A stretch of 64,000 nt of DNA from Amphritea pacifica (lineage in GTDB: Bacteria > Pseudomonadota > Gammaproteobacteria > Pseudomonadales > Balneatricaceae), in NCBI RefSeq assembly GCF_016924145.1, contig NZ_JAFFZO010000001.1, positions 1 through 64,000 of the forward strand, written 5' to 3'. How positions within the stretch are numbered: the first letter of the stretch is position 1; each line of letters begins with the position of its first letter. The notes under the pieces were generated by a model. The model was given only the letters and a program-made list of their open reading frames with translations. It did not search any database and was not told the DNA's origin. Of this stretch, positions 36,028-44,158 are shown piece by piece. The position numbers and the translations under genes are program-made.

Positions 36028-37128
36028 ATGGAAAATTCAGCTTCCAATGAGGCTTTTGTACGATTTGAGGGTGTTCAGAAAAGCTACGATGGCAGAACTC
36101 TCGTAGTAAAAGACTTGAATATTGACGTTCCACGCGGTGAGTTTCTGACCATGCTCGGGCCATCCGGCTCGGGAAAAACTACTTCCTTAATGATGCTGGC
36201 GGGTTTCGAAACCGCAACGAAGGGCAATATCTATCTGAACGGTCAGGCCATAAATAATGTGGCTCCTCATAAACGTGGCATCGGCATGGTGTTTCAGAAC
36301 TATGCCCTGTTCCCACATATGACCGTTGCTGAAAACCTCGCATTTCCGCTAAAAGTCAGAAACATGAACTCCTCTGATATCGAAACCCGGGTTAAGAGAG
36401 CGCTTGATATGGTCGAACTGGGATCCTTCGGAGACCGTCGCCCTGCTCAGCTATCCGGTGGACAGCAACAGCGGGTGGCGGTGGCACGAGCCCTGGTGTT
36501 TGAACCCGACCTGATTCTGATGGATGAGCCGCTGGGCGCGCTGGACAAAAACCTGCGGGAACAGATGCAATATGAGATTAAGCATATTCACGAGCGTCTT
36601 GGCGTTACCGTGGTATATGTAACCCACGATCAGTCTGAAGCACTGACCATGTCAAATCGTATTGCGGTCTTCAATGACGGCGTCATTCAACAGCTCGCGC
36701 CCCCTACTGAACTTTACGAAAAGCCTATCAACTCTTTTGTTGCTCAGTTTATCGGTGAGAACAACAAACTGACCGGCACTTTACAATCCACTCAGGATGG
36801 TATCTGTACAGTACGCCTGCCTACTGGCGAACTGGTTACTGCCCTGGATATCAATACCGATGATATTGGCAAAGAAAGCACGCTGTCCTTACGTCCCGAA
36901 CGAGTATTTCTCGACCCTGTTGAGGGACAGTGCGATAACGTATTCACAGGAAAGGTTGAAGAGGTTATCTATCTGGGTGATCACAAACGGGTCCGCATGA
37001 ATGTCTGCGGCCACGATGAATTTATCGTTAAGGTACCTAACTCAACCGATAACAAGGGATTACAGGTCGGAGGCACCGCTCCTATAGGCTGGTCCTCTAA
37101 GGATTGCCGGGCTCTGGACCCGATCTGA
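36028..37128 (+). CDS. ABC importer ATPase, PotA-like
   Basis: 366 residues from the ATG at 36028 (GAGG about 11 bases upstream); an in-frame TTG at 35986 is less likely. Walker A is GPSGSGKT (44-51), signature LSGGQQQRVAVARAL, Walker B LILMDEPLGALD, then the H-loop VYVTHDQSEALTMS. A C-terminal TOBE domain follows (about 280-360: LSLRPERVFLDP). This is the spermidine/putrescine (PotA) subfamily. It leads the gene set ATPase, binding protein, permease, permease on the same strand. Confidence 0.9.
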   Translation: MENSASNEAFVRFEGVQKSYDGRTLVVKDLNIDVPRGEFLTMLGPSGSGKTTSLMMLAGFETATKGNIYLNGQAINNVAPHKRGIGMVFQNYALFPHMTVAENLAFPLKVRNMNSSDIETRVKRALDMVELGSFGDRRPAQLSGGQQQRVAVARALVFEPDLILMDEPLGALDKNLREQMQYEIKHIHERLGVTVVYVTHDQSEALTMSNRIAVFNDGVIQQLAPPTELYEKPINSFVAQFIGENNKLTGTLQSTQDGICTVRLPTGELVTALDINTDDIGKESTLSLRPERVFLDPVEGQCDNVFTGKVEEVIYLGDHKRVRMNVCGHDEFIVKVPNSTDNKGLQVGGTAPIGWSSKDCRALDPI

Positions 37129-37250
37129 TCCGGACTGGATTGCTATAAGTTACAAAAAGAATAACAACGTCTCATCACACCGTGATGGACTTATAAACAG
37201 CGTCTTCAAGAGGAAGACGTGATGACATCAAGCCCGAGAGGAAAGATCAA

Positions 37251-38345
37251 ATGAAGAAATTTTCCAAACTATCATCTGTCCTGGCACTGGGTGCTGCGGT
37301 TTGCATGGGATCTGCGATAGCAGCTGAACCACTGACCGTCGTATCATGGGGAGGAGCCTATACAAAATCTCAGCGTGAGGCCTACAGTAACCCGTTCACC
37401 GCTAAAACCGGTATCGAAATTGTTGACGAAGATAAGTCAGGAAATGGTCTGGCAGGTCTGCGGGCGCAGGTTGAAGCGGGCAACGTAACCTGGGATGTTC
37501 TCGATATTCTGGAAGGTGACGCGATTCTGGCATGTGACGAAGGCATTGCTCAGGAGCTGGACTATGAAAAAGATCTGAACCCTGGCGCTGACGGCACACC
37601 GGTGATGGAAGACTTCGTTGAAGGCTCTCTCTCTGGCTGCTATGTTCCAACCATCGTTTACGCCACGCTGTTCTCTTACAACAACAATGCCTTCCCAGGC
37701 GAAAAGCCCAGCACTATTGCGGATGTCTTCGACCTTAAGAAGTTCCCGGGCAAGCGCGCTCTGGAGAAAAAACCCGATGCGAACCTTGAGTGGGCTCTGG
37801 CCGCTGACGGCGTACCTTACGACAAAGTTTACGAAGTGCTGAGCACCCCAGAAGGGGTAGATCGTGCTTTTGCGAAACTAGACACCATTAAAGATTCTAT
37901 CATCTGGTGGGATGCCGGTGCTCAGCCTCCTCAGCTGCTGGCCGACGGTGAAGTTGCCATTGCCTCTGCTTACAACGGTCGTATCTTTAATGCTCAGGTT
38001 GTAGAAAACCAGCCGTTTACCATCATCTGGGACGGTCAGGTTTACGAACTGGATGGTTATATCATTCCTAAGGGTGCTCCACATAAGAAAGCGGCAATGG
38101 ATTACCTGCGCTTTGCCACTGACACTCAGCGCCTGGCAGATCAGACCAAGTATATCTCCTACGGTCCTGCGCGTAAGTCTTCCGCCCCCCTGGTATCCAC
38201 TCACCTGGAAACCGGTGTAGAGATGGCACCTCATATGCCAACCAACCCAGAAAACTTCAAAACTCCAATTAAGAAAAATGCAGAGTTCTGGGCAGATAAT
38301 GGCGACGAGTTGCGTCAGCGCTTCAACGCGTGGCTGGTACAATAA
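37251..38345 (+). CDS. Periplasmic substrate-binding protein, PotD/polyamine-like
   Basis: 364 residues. The signal peptide covers residues 1-24 (VLALGAAVCMGSAIAAEP). The mature protein begins LTVVSWGGAYTKSQREAYSNPF, typical of the PotD/PotF-like family. Conserved pocket-region stretches include WDVLDILEGDAILACDEG, IIWWDAGAQPPQLLADGE and YNGRIFNAQ. The substrate is probably a polyamine or similar small cation, but exact specificity cannot be read. GAGAGGAAAG precedes the start. A strong hairpin follows the gene, which would raise its mRNA over that of the permeases. Confidence 0.88.
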   Translation: MKKFSKLSSVLALGAAVCMGSAIAAEPLTVVSWGGAYTKSQREAYSNPFTAKTGIEIVDEDKSGNGLAGLRAQVEAGNVTWDVLDILEGDAILACDEGIAQELDYEKDLNPGADGTPVMEDFVEGSLSGCYVPTIVYATLFSYNNNAFPGEKPSTIADVFDLKKFPGKRALEKKPDANLEWALAADGVPYDKVYEVLSTPEGVDRAFAKLDTIKDSIIWWDAGAQPPQLLADGEVAIASAYNGRIFNAQVVENQPFTIIWDGQVYELDGYIIPKGAPHKKAAMDYLRFATDTQRLADQTKYISYGPARKSSAPLVSTHLETGVEMAPHMPTNPENFKTPIKKNAEFWADNGDELRQRFNAWLVQ

Positions 38346-38351
38346 AAACGT

Positions 38352-38387
38352 AAACTGTGGGGGCAAACCAGCCCCCCTTTGCAGTTT
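38352..38387 (+). terminator. Stem-loop after the binding-protein gene
   Basis: AAACTG-TG-GGGGC-AAACCA-GCCCC-CCTTTG-CAGTTT: a GC inner stem inside an outer AAACTG/CAGTTT pair. It has no long T run, so it more likely protects the upstream mRNA or partially attenuates than fully terminates. Confidence 0.65.
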
Positions 38388-38533
38388 ATTTACTGGCTTT
38401 GTAGCGGCTTGGAAGATTAACCGGGACAAAGCCAGATTATGGTTTGGGTTTGGATGATGGCCCAATCCTCAGGCGGTGATCTGATTTCACGACCGCTATT
38501 TTATTCATCTTCATAAAAGGGTTTGTATTCCTC

Positions 38534-39805
38534 ATGATGGCAACTACTGTCGAGGCCGAAGGCCAATTAACCCCTGAAGAGCAGAAAAGCTTAACCGCTG
38601 ATATGCACCGTTCACTGCGCCGTAAGAAAATCCGCGCTATGCTTCTGGTTGCACCACTGCTTATCTTTATCATGGTCACCTTTGTCTCACCAATCGCGAC
38701 GATGCTGTTCCGTTCGGTCGATAACCCACAAGTTTCCGAATACATGCCGAACACAACGGCAGCCTTGGCACATTGGGATGCTGATAGCAACGAGCTACCG
38801 GGCGAGGAAACCTATGCAGCACTGGTAGAAGACCTGGAAGTGGGACGTAAAAACCACACCATAGGTAAAGCAGCTACCCGACTGAATTATGAAAAAAGTC
38901 AGATGCGCAGCCTTCTCACCGGCACCGCACGCAAAGCGGGCAGGCTTAAACCTCCCTATAAAGAGCAACTGATCAAAATTAATGATGGCTGGGGCGATAT
39001 TGATAACTGGCGAGTGATCAAACGCGAATCCAAGCCTTACACCCTCTCCTATTACATCGCCGCGTTTGATATGGAAACAACCCCCACGGGGGAAATAAAA
39101 ATGTTGCCGGAACAGCAGCGTGTCTACCTGCAGATGCTCTGGCGAACCGTGTGGATGTCTGTATTAATTACCACGCTGACGCTCATACTCGGTTATCCGG
39201 TTTCCTATCTGCTGGCCTCACTGCCAATGAGCATAGCAAACACGCTGATGATTCTGGTGTTACTGCCGTTCTGGACTTCACTACTGGTACGCACGTCGTC
39301 ATGGATAGCGTTGCTACAGGGCCAGGGCGTAATCAATGACATTCTGGTGTGGTTTGGCCTGGTGAGTGATGATAATCGCCTCAGCATGATCTATAACGCC
39401 ACCGGCACGGTGATCACCATGACCCATATACTGTTGCCGTTTATGATTCTGCCGCTCTACTCAGTGATGAAGACCATACCACCGAGCTATATGCGAGCGG
39501 CCCGATCTTTAGGCGCAACACCATTTACTGCATTTTTCAAAGTATATCTGCCTCAGTCAGTCCCCGGCATCTCTGCTGGCGCAATACTGGTCTTTATTCT
39601 GGCTATTGGTTACTACATCACTCCGGCGCTGGTGGGTGGTCAGACAGGTCAGTTTATCGGCAACATGATTGCCTATCACATGCAGAGCTCGCTTAACTGG
39701 GGTCTCGCTGCAGCATTAGGCGTCGTACTTCTGGCGCTGGTGTTAGGGATCTACGGGCTATACAGCCGTCTTTTAGGCGGTAACAATCAGATGAGTTTGA
39801 GGTAA
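38534..39805 (+). CDS. ABC importer permease 1, PotB-like with large loop
   Basis: 423 residues. The first membrane helix (AMLLVAPLLIFIMVTFVSPIATML) is followed by about 150 mostly hydrophilic residues, then five helices from about 200. The EAA-type cytoplasmic loop is AARSLGATPFTAFFKVYLP. The long segment after helix 1 should face the periplasm and makes the protein longer than E. coli PotB (about 285 residues); a related subgroup of proteobacterial permeases carries a similar loop. It ends 4 bp before permease 2. Confidence 0.88.
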   Translation: MMATTVEAEGQLTPEEQKSLTADMHRSLRRKKIRAMLLVAPLLIFIMVTFVSPIATMLFRSVDNPQVSEYMPNTTAALAHWDADSNELPGEETYAALVEDLEVGRKNHTIGKAATRLNYEKSQMRSLLTGTARKAGRLKPPYKEQLIKINDGWGDIDNWRVIKRESKPYTLSYYIAAFDMETTPTGEIKMLPEQQRVYLQMLWRTVWMSVLITTLTLILGYPVSYLLASLPMSIANTLMILVLLPFWTSLLVRTSSWIALLQGQGVINDILVWFGLVSDDNRLSMIYNATGTVITMTHILLPFMILPLYSVMKTIPPSYMRAARSLGATPFTAFFKVYLPQSVPGISAGAILVFILAIGYYITPALVGGQTGQFIGNMIAYHMQSSLNWGLAAALGVVLLALVLGIYGLYSRLLGGNNQMSLR

Positions 39806-39809
39806 TACT

Positions 39810-40661
39810 ATGGCGCTTCCATCCTACGCAGGCCCGCTGGAAACATTCTGGTACTACGCATTTCGCATTTTTTGCGGCATGGTATTTGTTTTCCTGATAT
39901 CACCCCTGCTCATTATTATTCCACTGTCATTTAATGTTGAACCCTACTTCAGTTTTACAGAGGGTATGCTGGCATTCGACCCGGATGCCTATTCTCTGCG
40001 CTGGTATCAGGAGTTCTTTGGCAGTGAACGCTGGATGAATGCGATCCAGAACACCTTTATTGTGGCGGTTTGCTCTACTATCTTATCTATGATTCTGGGC
40101 ACCCTAGCAGCACTGGGGCTAAGTCGTTCAGAACTGCCGTTCAAAGGCATGATCATGGGTTTTTTGATCTCCCCTATGATCGTACCTCTGATCATCTCTG
40201 CCGCAGGTATGTTCTTTTTCTATTCCTCACTGGGAATATCACAGAGCTATCTGGGGCTGATTCTGGCCCATACAGCACTAGGCACACCTTTTGTGGTGAT
40301 AACGGTTACAGCGACCCTCAGTGGCTTTGATTACAACCTGGTCAGGGCCGCAGCAAGCCTTGGAGCAACCCCCACCTATGCCTTCTTTAAAGTCACTGTG
40401 CCATTGATTTTAACCGGGGTAATTTCGGGTGGTCTGTTCGCACTGATGACTTCCGTTGACGAAGTGGTAGTTGCGATCTTTATTGCCGGTGCTGAACAAC
40501 GGACAGTGCCAATGCAGATGTGGGCCGGTATCCGGGAACAGATCAGCCCGACTATTCTGGCAGTGGCGACACTGCTGGTATGTATGTCGATACTGCTGCT
40601 AAGCACCGTAGAATATCTGCGTCGCCGGTCAGAAACCATCCGGGGTATCACTCCGCACTAA
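39810..40661 (+). CDS. ABC importer permease 2, PotC-like
   Basis: 283 residues, six membrane helices. The EAA loop is RAAASLGATPTYAFFKVTVP. The length is normal for PotC-like permeases. It starts 4 bp after permease 1 and ends the operon; a strong terminator follows. The two permeases form the membrane channel with the PotA-like ATPase. Confidence 0.9.
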   Translation: MALPSYAGPLETFWYYAFRIFCGMVFVFLISPLLIIIPLSFNVEPYFSFTEGMLAFDPDAYSLRWYQEFFGSERWMNAIQNTFIVAVCSTILSMILGTLAALGLSRSELPFKGMIMGFLISPMIVPLIISAAGMFFFYSSLGISQSYLGLILAHTALGTPFVVITVTATLSGFDYNLVRAAASLGATPTYAFFKVTVPLILTGVISGGLFALMTSVDEVVVAIFIAGAEQRTVPMQMWAGIREQISPTILAVATLLVCMSILLLSTVEYLRRRSETIRGITPH

Positions 40662-40674
40662 AAGCCTGTAAATC

Positions 40675-40704
40675 AAAACGGGAGCTTTTGCTCCCGTTTT
40701 TTTT
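40675..40704. terminator. Rho-independent terminator (usable from both sides)
   Basis: AAAACGGGAGC-TTTT-GCTCCCGTTTTTTTT. The 7-bp GC stem, extended by A/T pairs, has a T8 run on the plus strand and an A4 run on the other side. It ends the importer operon and may also serve the convergent PfpI-like gene. Confidence 0.93.
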
Positions 40705-40721
40705 ATGCCTGCTGAACTGAT

Positions 40722-41402
40722 CTACTGACTCAGTCGGGCGAGAAGCGTCTTCGCTACCTGCGATGATGACGCAGGGTTCTGACCGGTAATCAGCTGTCCA
40801 TCTTCTACCGTATAAGGCACCCAGTCAGCTCCCTGACTGTATACCCCACCCAGTTTTTTCAACTCATCTTCCAGAAGAAAGGGAACCACCCCGGTAAGAC
40901 CCACTGCGGCTTCTTCAGTGTTACTAAAACCGGTTACTTTGCGGTTTTTAACCAGGGGCTTTCCCCCTGCATCCCGGGTATGCAGCAATACGCTGGAAGC
41001 ATGACAGACCGCTGCCACCAACTTACCCTGACGGGCAAAGGACTCAATCAGTTCAACAGAGTGCTGATCATTGGACAGATCCCACATCGGCCCGTGGCCA
41101 CCCGGATAGAAGATTGCATCAAACTGATCGGCGGTTATATCTGCCAGTTTGAAAGTATGAGCCAGTTTTTGCTGCAACTCTGCATCCTGATCAAAGCGAC
41201 GGGTGTCATCAGTCTGAAACTCTTCAAGAGCACTTTTCGGATCGATCGGCGGCAGCCCTCCGGCAGGCGATGCTAAGGTGATGTCAGCGCCGGCATCAGC
41301 CAACACATAATAGGGAGCCGCAAACTCCTCAATCCAGAATCCGGTTTTCTCACCGGTATCACCCAGTGCATCATGGGACGTCAGTACAAATAAGATGTTC
41401 AT
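40722..41402 (-). CDS. DJ-1/PfpI superfamily glutamine-amidotransferase-like protein
   Basis: 226 residues from the ATG at 41402; the open frame extends to 41675 but would cover the end of the reductase gene. FYPGGHGPMWDL and VAAVCHASSVLL show the nucleophilic elbow Cys-His. The family covers Hsp31/glyoxalase III-like enzymes and ThiJ/PfpI proteins. The N-terminus (MNILFVLTSHDALGDTGEKTGFWIEE) resembles HchA-like glyoxalase III types. The likely role is detoxifying methylglyoxal or electrophile stress. It follows the CurA-like reductase by about 100 bp and may share its transcript. Confidence 0.82.
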   Translation of the reverse strand: MNILFVLTSHDALGDTGEKTGFWIEEFAAPYYVLADAGADITLASPAGGLPPIDPKSALEEFQTDDTRRFDQDAELQQKLAHTFKLADITADQFDAIFYPGGHGPMWDLSNDQHSVELIESFARQGKLVAAVCHASSVLLHTRDAGGKPLVKNRKVTGFSNTEEAAVGLTGVVPFLLEDELKKLGGVYSQGADWVPYTVEDGQLITGQNPASSSQVAKTLLARLSQ

Positions 41403-41502
41403 ATATTCAATCCACAAATCAGTGATTGTCAGGCAGGCACTGACACACTGAATAACTGATTCAGAACGCCCGGAGCCTGCCGTAAAAGGTCGATAGAGGT
41501 AA

Positions 41503-42513
41503 TCAGGTAAGCTTAACCAGCATCTTGCCCAGATTTTGTCCGTTAAACAGTCCGATAAACGCATCAGGTGCCTGTTCAATTCCCTCAAATACAGTCTCCT
41601 TCCAACGGATCTGCCCAGCGGTAATCCACTGCAGCATCTGCTCCACAAAGGCGGGATAACCATCCCAGTGCTCAAAGACGATAAAGCCCTGGATTTTCAA
41701 TTTTTTGATAATGATCTGCGCCAGGTTGGCCGGCCCCGGCTGCGGCGATGTGGCGTTGTATTGATCGATCATACCGCACACCGCGATCCGGCCATGATCG
41801 TTCATCAGGTTGAGTACCGCTTCCAGGTGATCACCACCGACGTTCTCAAAATAAACATCGATCCCTTCAGGGCAGGCCTCGGCTATACTGTTTTGCAGAT
41901 CCGATGTGGTTTTATAATTGACCACCGCATCAACACCCAGCTCATCAAGCAGATAACGGGCTTTCTCATCTGAGCCTACGCTACCCGCCACATAGCAGCC
42001 CTTCAGTTTAGCAATCTGACACACCATCGCGCCGACAGCACCTGAAGCAGCTGATACAAATACCCGGTCGCCCTCTTCAAGTTCGGCAATTTTGAAAAGA
42101 CCGGTATAGGCGGTCATACCGGTCATCCCCAGTGCGCTGAGGAATGCCTGATCAGCGATCCCTGTTTGCGGCAGCAACTGCAGATCACTACCTGTGGAGG
42201 TGAAGTATTCACGCCAGCCATTCATGCTGGAAACCTTACTACCCACCGGAAATTGCGGATGACGGGATTCAACCACTTCACCCACGGCGCCGCCGCTGAG
42301 CGCCTCATTCAGGGCAAATGGCTCAATATAGCTGGCACGTTCTACCATCCTACCGCGCATATAGGGGTCTACAGAAAGCCACAGATTTTTAACTAACACC
42401 TCGCCATCGTTCAACACCGGGACAGGCTGACTCACCAGTTTGAAATCACTGTTGGCAGGCATCCCCTGCGGACGGCTCACAAGATGGATTTCACGGCTTG
42501 ATTCAATATACAT
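41503..42513 (-). CDS. curA: NADP-dependent alkenal/curcumin reductase-like oxidoreductase
   Basis: 336 residues, zinc-independent medium-chain reductase. LSVDPYMRGRM and the Rossmann motif VSAASGAVGAMVCQIAKLKG are typical of CurA/YncB and leukotriene B4 dehydrogenase-like enzymes, which reduce conjugated C=C bonds with NADPH. The length is right. It diverges from a LysR regulator with a 106-bp spacer, so it is likely the regulator's target. Electrophile reduction and the PfpI neighbour suggest a reactive-carbonyl response unit. Confidence 0.87.
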   Translation of the reverse strand: MYIESSREIHLVSRPQGMPANSDFKLVSQPVPVLNDGEVLVKNLWLSVDPYMRGRMVERASYIEPFALNEALSGGAVGEVVESRHPQFPVGSKVSSMNGWREYFTSTGSDLQLLPQTGIADQAFLSALGMTGMTAYTGLFKIAELEEGDRVFVSAASGAVGAMVCQIAKLKGCYVAGSVGSDEKARYLLDELGVDAVVNYKTTSDLQNSIAEACPEGIDVYFENVGGDHLEAVLNLMNDHGRIAVCGMIDQYNATSPQPGPANLAQIIIKKLKIQGFIVFEHWDGYPAFVEQMLQWITAGQIRWKETVFEGIEQAPDAFIGLFNGQNLGKMLVKLT

Positions 42514-42570
42514 TTAGCACCTTAGATTATGTTGTCTGAGAATGATGAGTAGTCTATGCTTTCAACCTTA

Positions 42571-42585
42571 ATGCATCCAATGCAT
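42571..42585. promoter_or_regulatory. Candidate LysR operator in the curA divergent spacer
   Basis: ATGCAT-CCA-ATGCAT: two self-palindromic hexamers 3 bp apart, forming a 15-bp near-symmetric box between curA and the LysR gene. Location and symmetry fit a LysR-type operator; this is inferred. Confidence 0.4.
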
Positions 42586-42619
42586 GTCATATATATTCTA
42601 CATAATCAGAAATTATATT

Positions 42620-43558
42620 ATGAATATCAGCAACCTTTCTGACACCGATCTTAATCTACTGCCCGTGTTTCAGGTGTTACTTGAAGAACGCAGCGTCACC
42701 CGTGCAGCGGGTCGGTTAAACCTGACGCAACCCGCCATCAGCCGGAACCTGACTCGCCTGAGAGCGTTGTTTAATGATCCCCTGTTCACCCGCACCCCAA
42801 AAGGGTTAGCACCCACCCCACGCGCTGAAGCGCTGGCATTGCAGTTGCAGCAATCTCTGCAGGATCTGAGTCAGCTAATCTCCCCTGCTACCTTCAATCC
42901 GGCAACGGCAACGCAAAATTTCAGACTGGCGACAACGGATTACGGTACCCAGGTATTACTGCCTCCGGTTCTGAAGCGGATACGTGCTGAAGCACCAGGA
43001 GTCAATCTTGAGATCGTCCCCTGGCATGAAAATTTGGTGCAACATCTGGATCATGAGGATATCGATCTGTCTATCTGCGCCGTCGAGGATGCTCCGGCAG
43101 CCATCCATGGTCGCGGAGTGGGCAGTGACCGGTTTATCTGTGTCATCAGAGAGGATCACCCGCTGATAAAACGGGGGTTGAGTCTGGAAAGTTATGCCAC
43201 CTACCCCCACGCGCTGATCACCATGGGCGGTGCACGCAAAGGGGCTATCGACTATCTGTTAGAAGAGCGGGGGCTGAGCCGGCGGATCGCCTTAAGGGTG
43301 CCGCATTTTGTCGCCGCTCTGGCGATGATTTCGCAAACCGATCTGATACTGACCGTCCCCTACGGTTTAGCGGTCAGTTTTGCCGAACAATATAAACTGA
43401 CGATGCTGCCCTTCCCTATGGAACAGAAAGGCTTTACCTATTCCATCATCTGGCATGAGCGGCATATGAAAGATCCCGGCCATATCTGGTTGAGACAAAT
43501 GGTATTTGAAGAACTGACAACAGCCCTGGAAGAGCTAAATGTCGGTTTTAGGGTATAA
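42620..43558 (+). CDS. LysR-type transcriptional regulator
   Basis: 312 residues from the ATG at 42620 (MNISNLSDTDLNLLPVF); an upstream frame to 42584 is poorly supported. The winged HTH is in SVTRAAGRLNLTQPAISRNLTRLRALFNDPLF. The periplasmic-binding-like effector domain covers about 90-300. It looks like the NodD/YbeF/LeuO-like half of the family. It is divergent from curA and so presumably regulates it and its own gene. Confidence 0.9.
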   Translation: MNISNLSDTDLNLLPVFQVLLEERSVTRAAGRLNLTQPAISRNLTRLRALFNDPLFTRTPKGLAPTPRAEALALQLQQSLQDLSQLISPATFNPATATQNFRLATTDYGTQVLLPPVLKRIRAEAPGVNLEIVPWHENLVQHLDHEDIDLSICAVEDAPAAIHGRGVGSDRFICVIREDHPLIKRGLSLESYATYPHALITMGGARKGAIDYLLEERGLSRRIALRVPHFVAALAMISQTDLILTVPYGLAVSFAEQYKLTMLPFPMEQKGFTYSIIWHERHMKDPGHIWLRQMVFEELTTALEELNVGFRV

Positions 43559-43702
43559 ACCTCTCCTGGCTCCTGGAAAACCAGCGAAGATAAGCGATAT
43601 GAGTCAGGCAGCCAGGGAGTCGTGGTTCACTCATCATCGATACGTGCAGTACGGATGAAAGATATGCTAGAGATAAACTCTAAAACAACGCCTTTGGGAT
43701 AA

Positions 43703-44075
43703 CATAATATCTGGAAGTTTCTCGAACCAGCCAGCGTTAATGACCTGGTCTTTACAGCGCTGTTAGAACATATTGATTCCGGAAACTGTTATGTAAAACT
43801 GGCAGGTTGCTACGAAACATCGAAATCAGGCCCGCCTCATTATGAAGATCTGGCGGCGATCTCCAAAGCGCTGATCAACCATGCACCAGACCGTATCATC
43901 CAGGGATCCAACTGGCCCCATGTCAGCCTGCCCCCGGAACAATCTCCCGACAATGCTGAGCTGCTGGACCTGTTCTGCAGCTGGGTGCCCGATCAGGCAA
44001 CGTTGAAAAAGATATTTGTGCAAATATCCATCAAAACTTTATGGCTTCTGCGCGGGCAAACAGAACACAATTTAA
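43703..44075 (+). pseudogene. Amidohydrolase (TIM-barrel) C-terminal remnant with frameshift
   Basis: A plus-strand frame encodes FLEPASVNDLVFTALLEHI, VKLAGCYETSKSG, YEDLAAISKALINHAPDRII and QGSNWPHVSL, ending LKKIFV. That is the C-terminal third of amidohydrolase-2/2-pyrone-dicarboxylate lactonase-like proteins (normally RIVWGSDWPH). The expected ending, NPxKLYGF, appears as YPSKLYGF in another frame, so there is an indel near 44020. No start codon or N-terminal two thirds remain, and a stop precedes the frame. It is a decayed gene. Confidence 0.75.
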
Positions 44076-44158
44076 GATGACTCTTTCGCAGAGTAATCCG
44101 CTCTGCGGAATAACCCATGATTGACACCTACGTTATCGCTACCTGTTTAAAGACTGTA

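Noticed and set aside
41403-41675. N-terminal extension of the PfpI-like gene
   Set aside because: It runs antisense-free but into the CurA-like gene's 3' end and carries no family sequence; homologous sequence begins at 41402.
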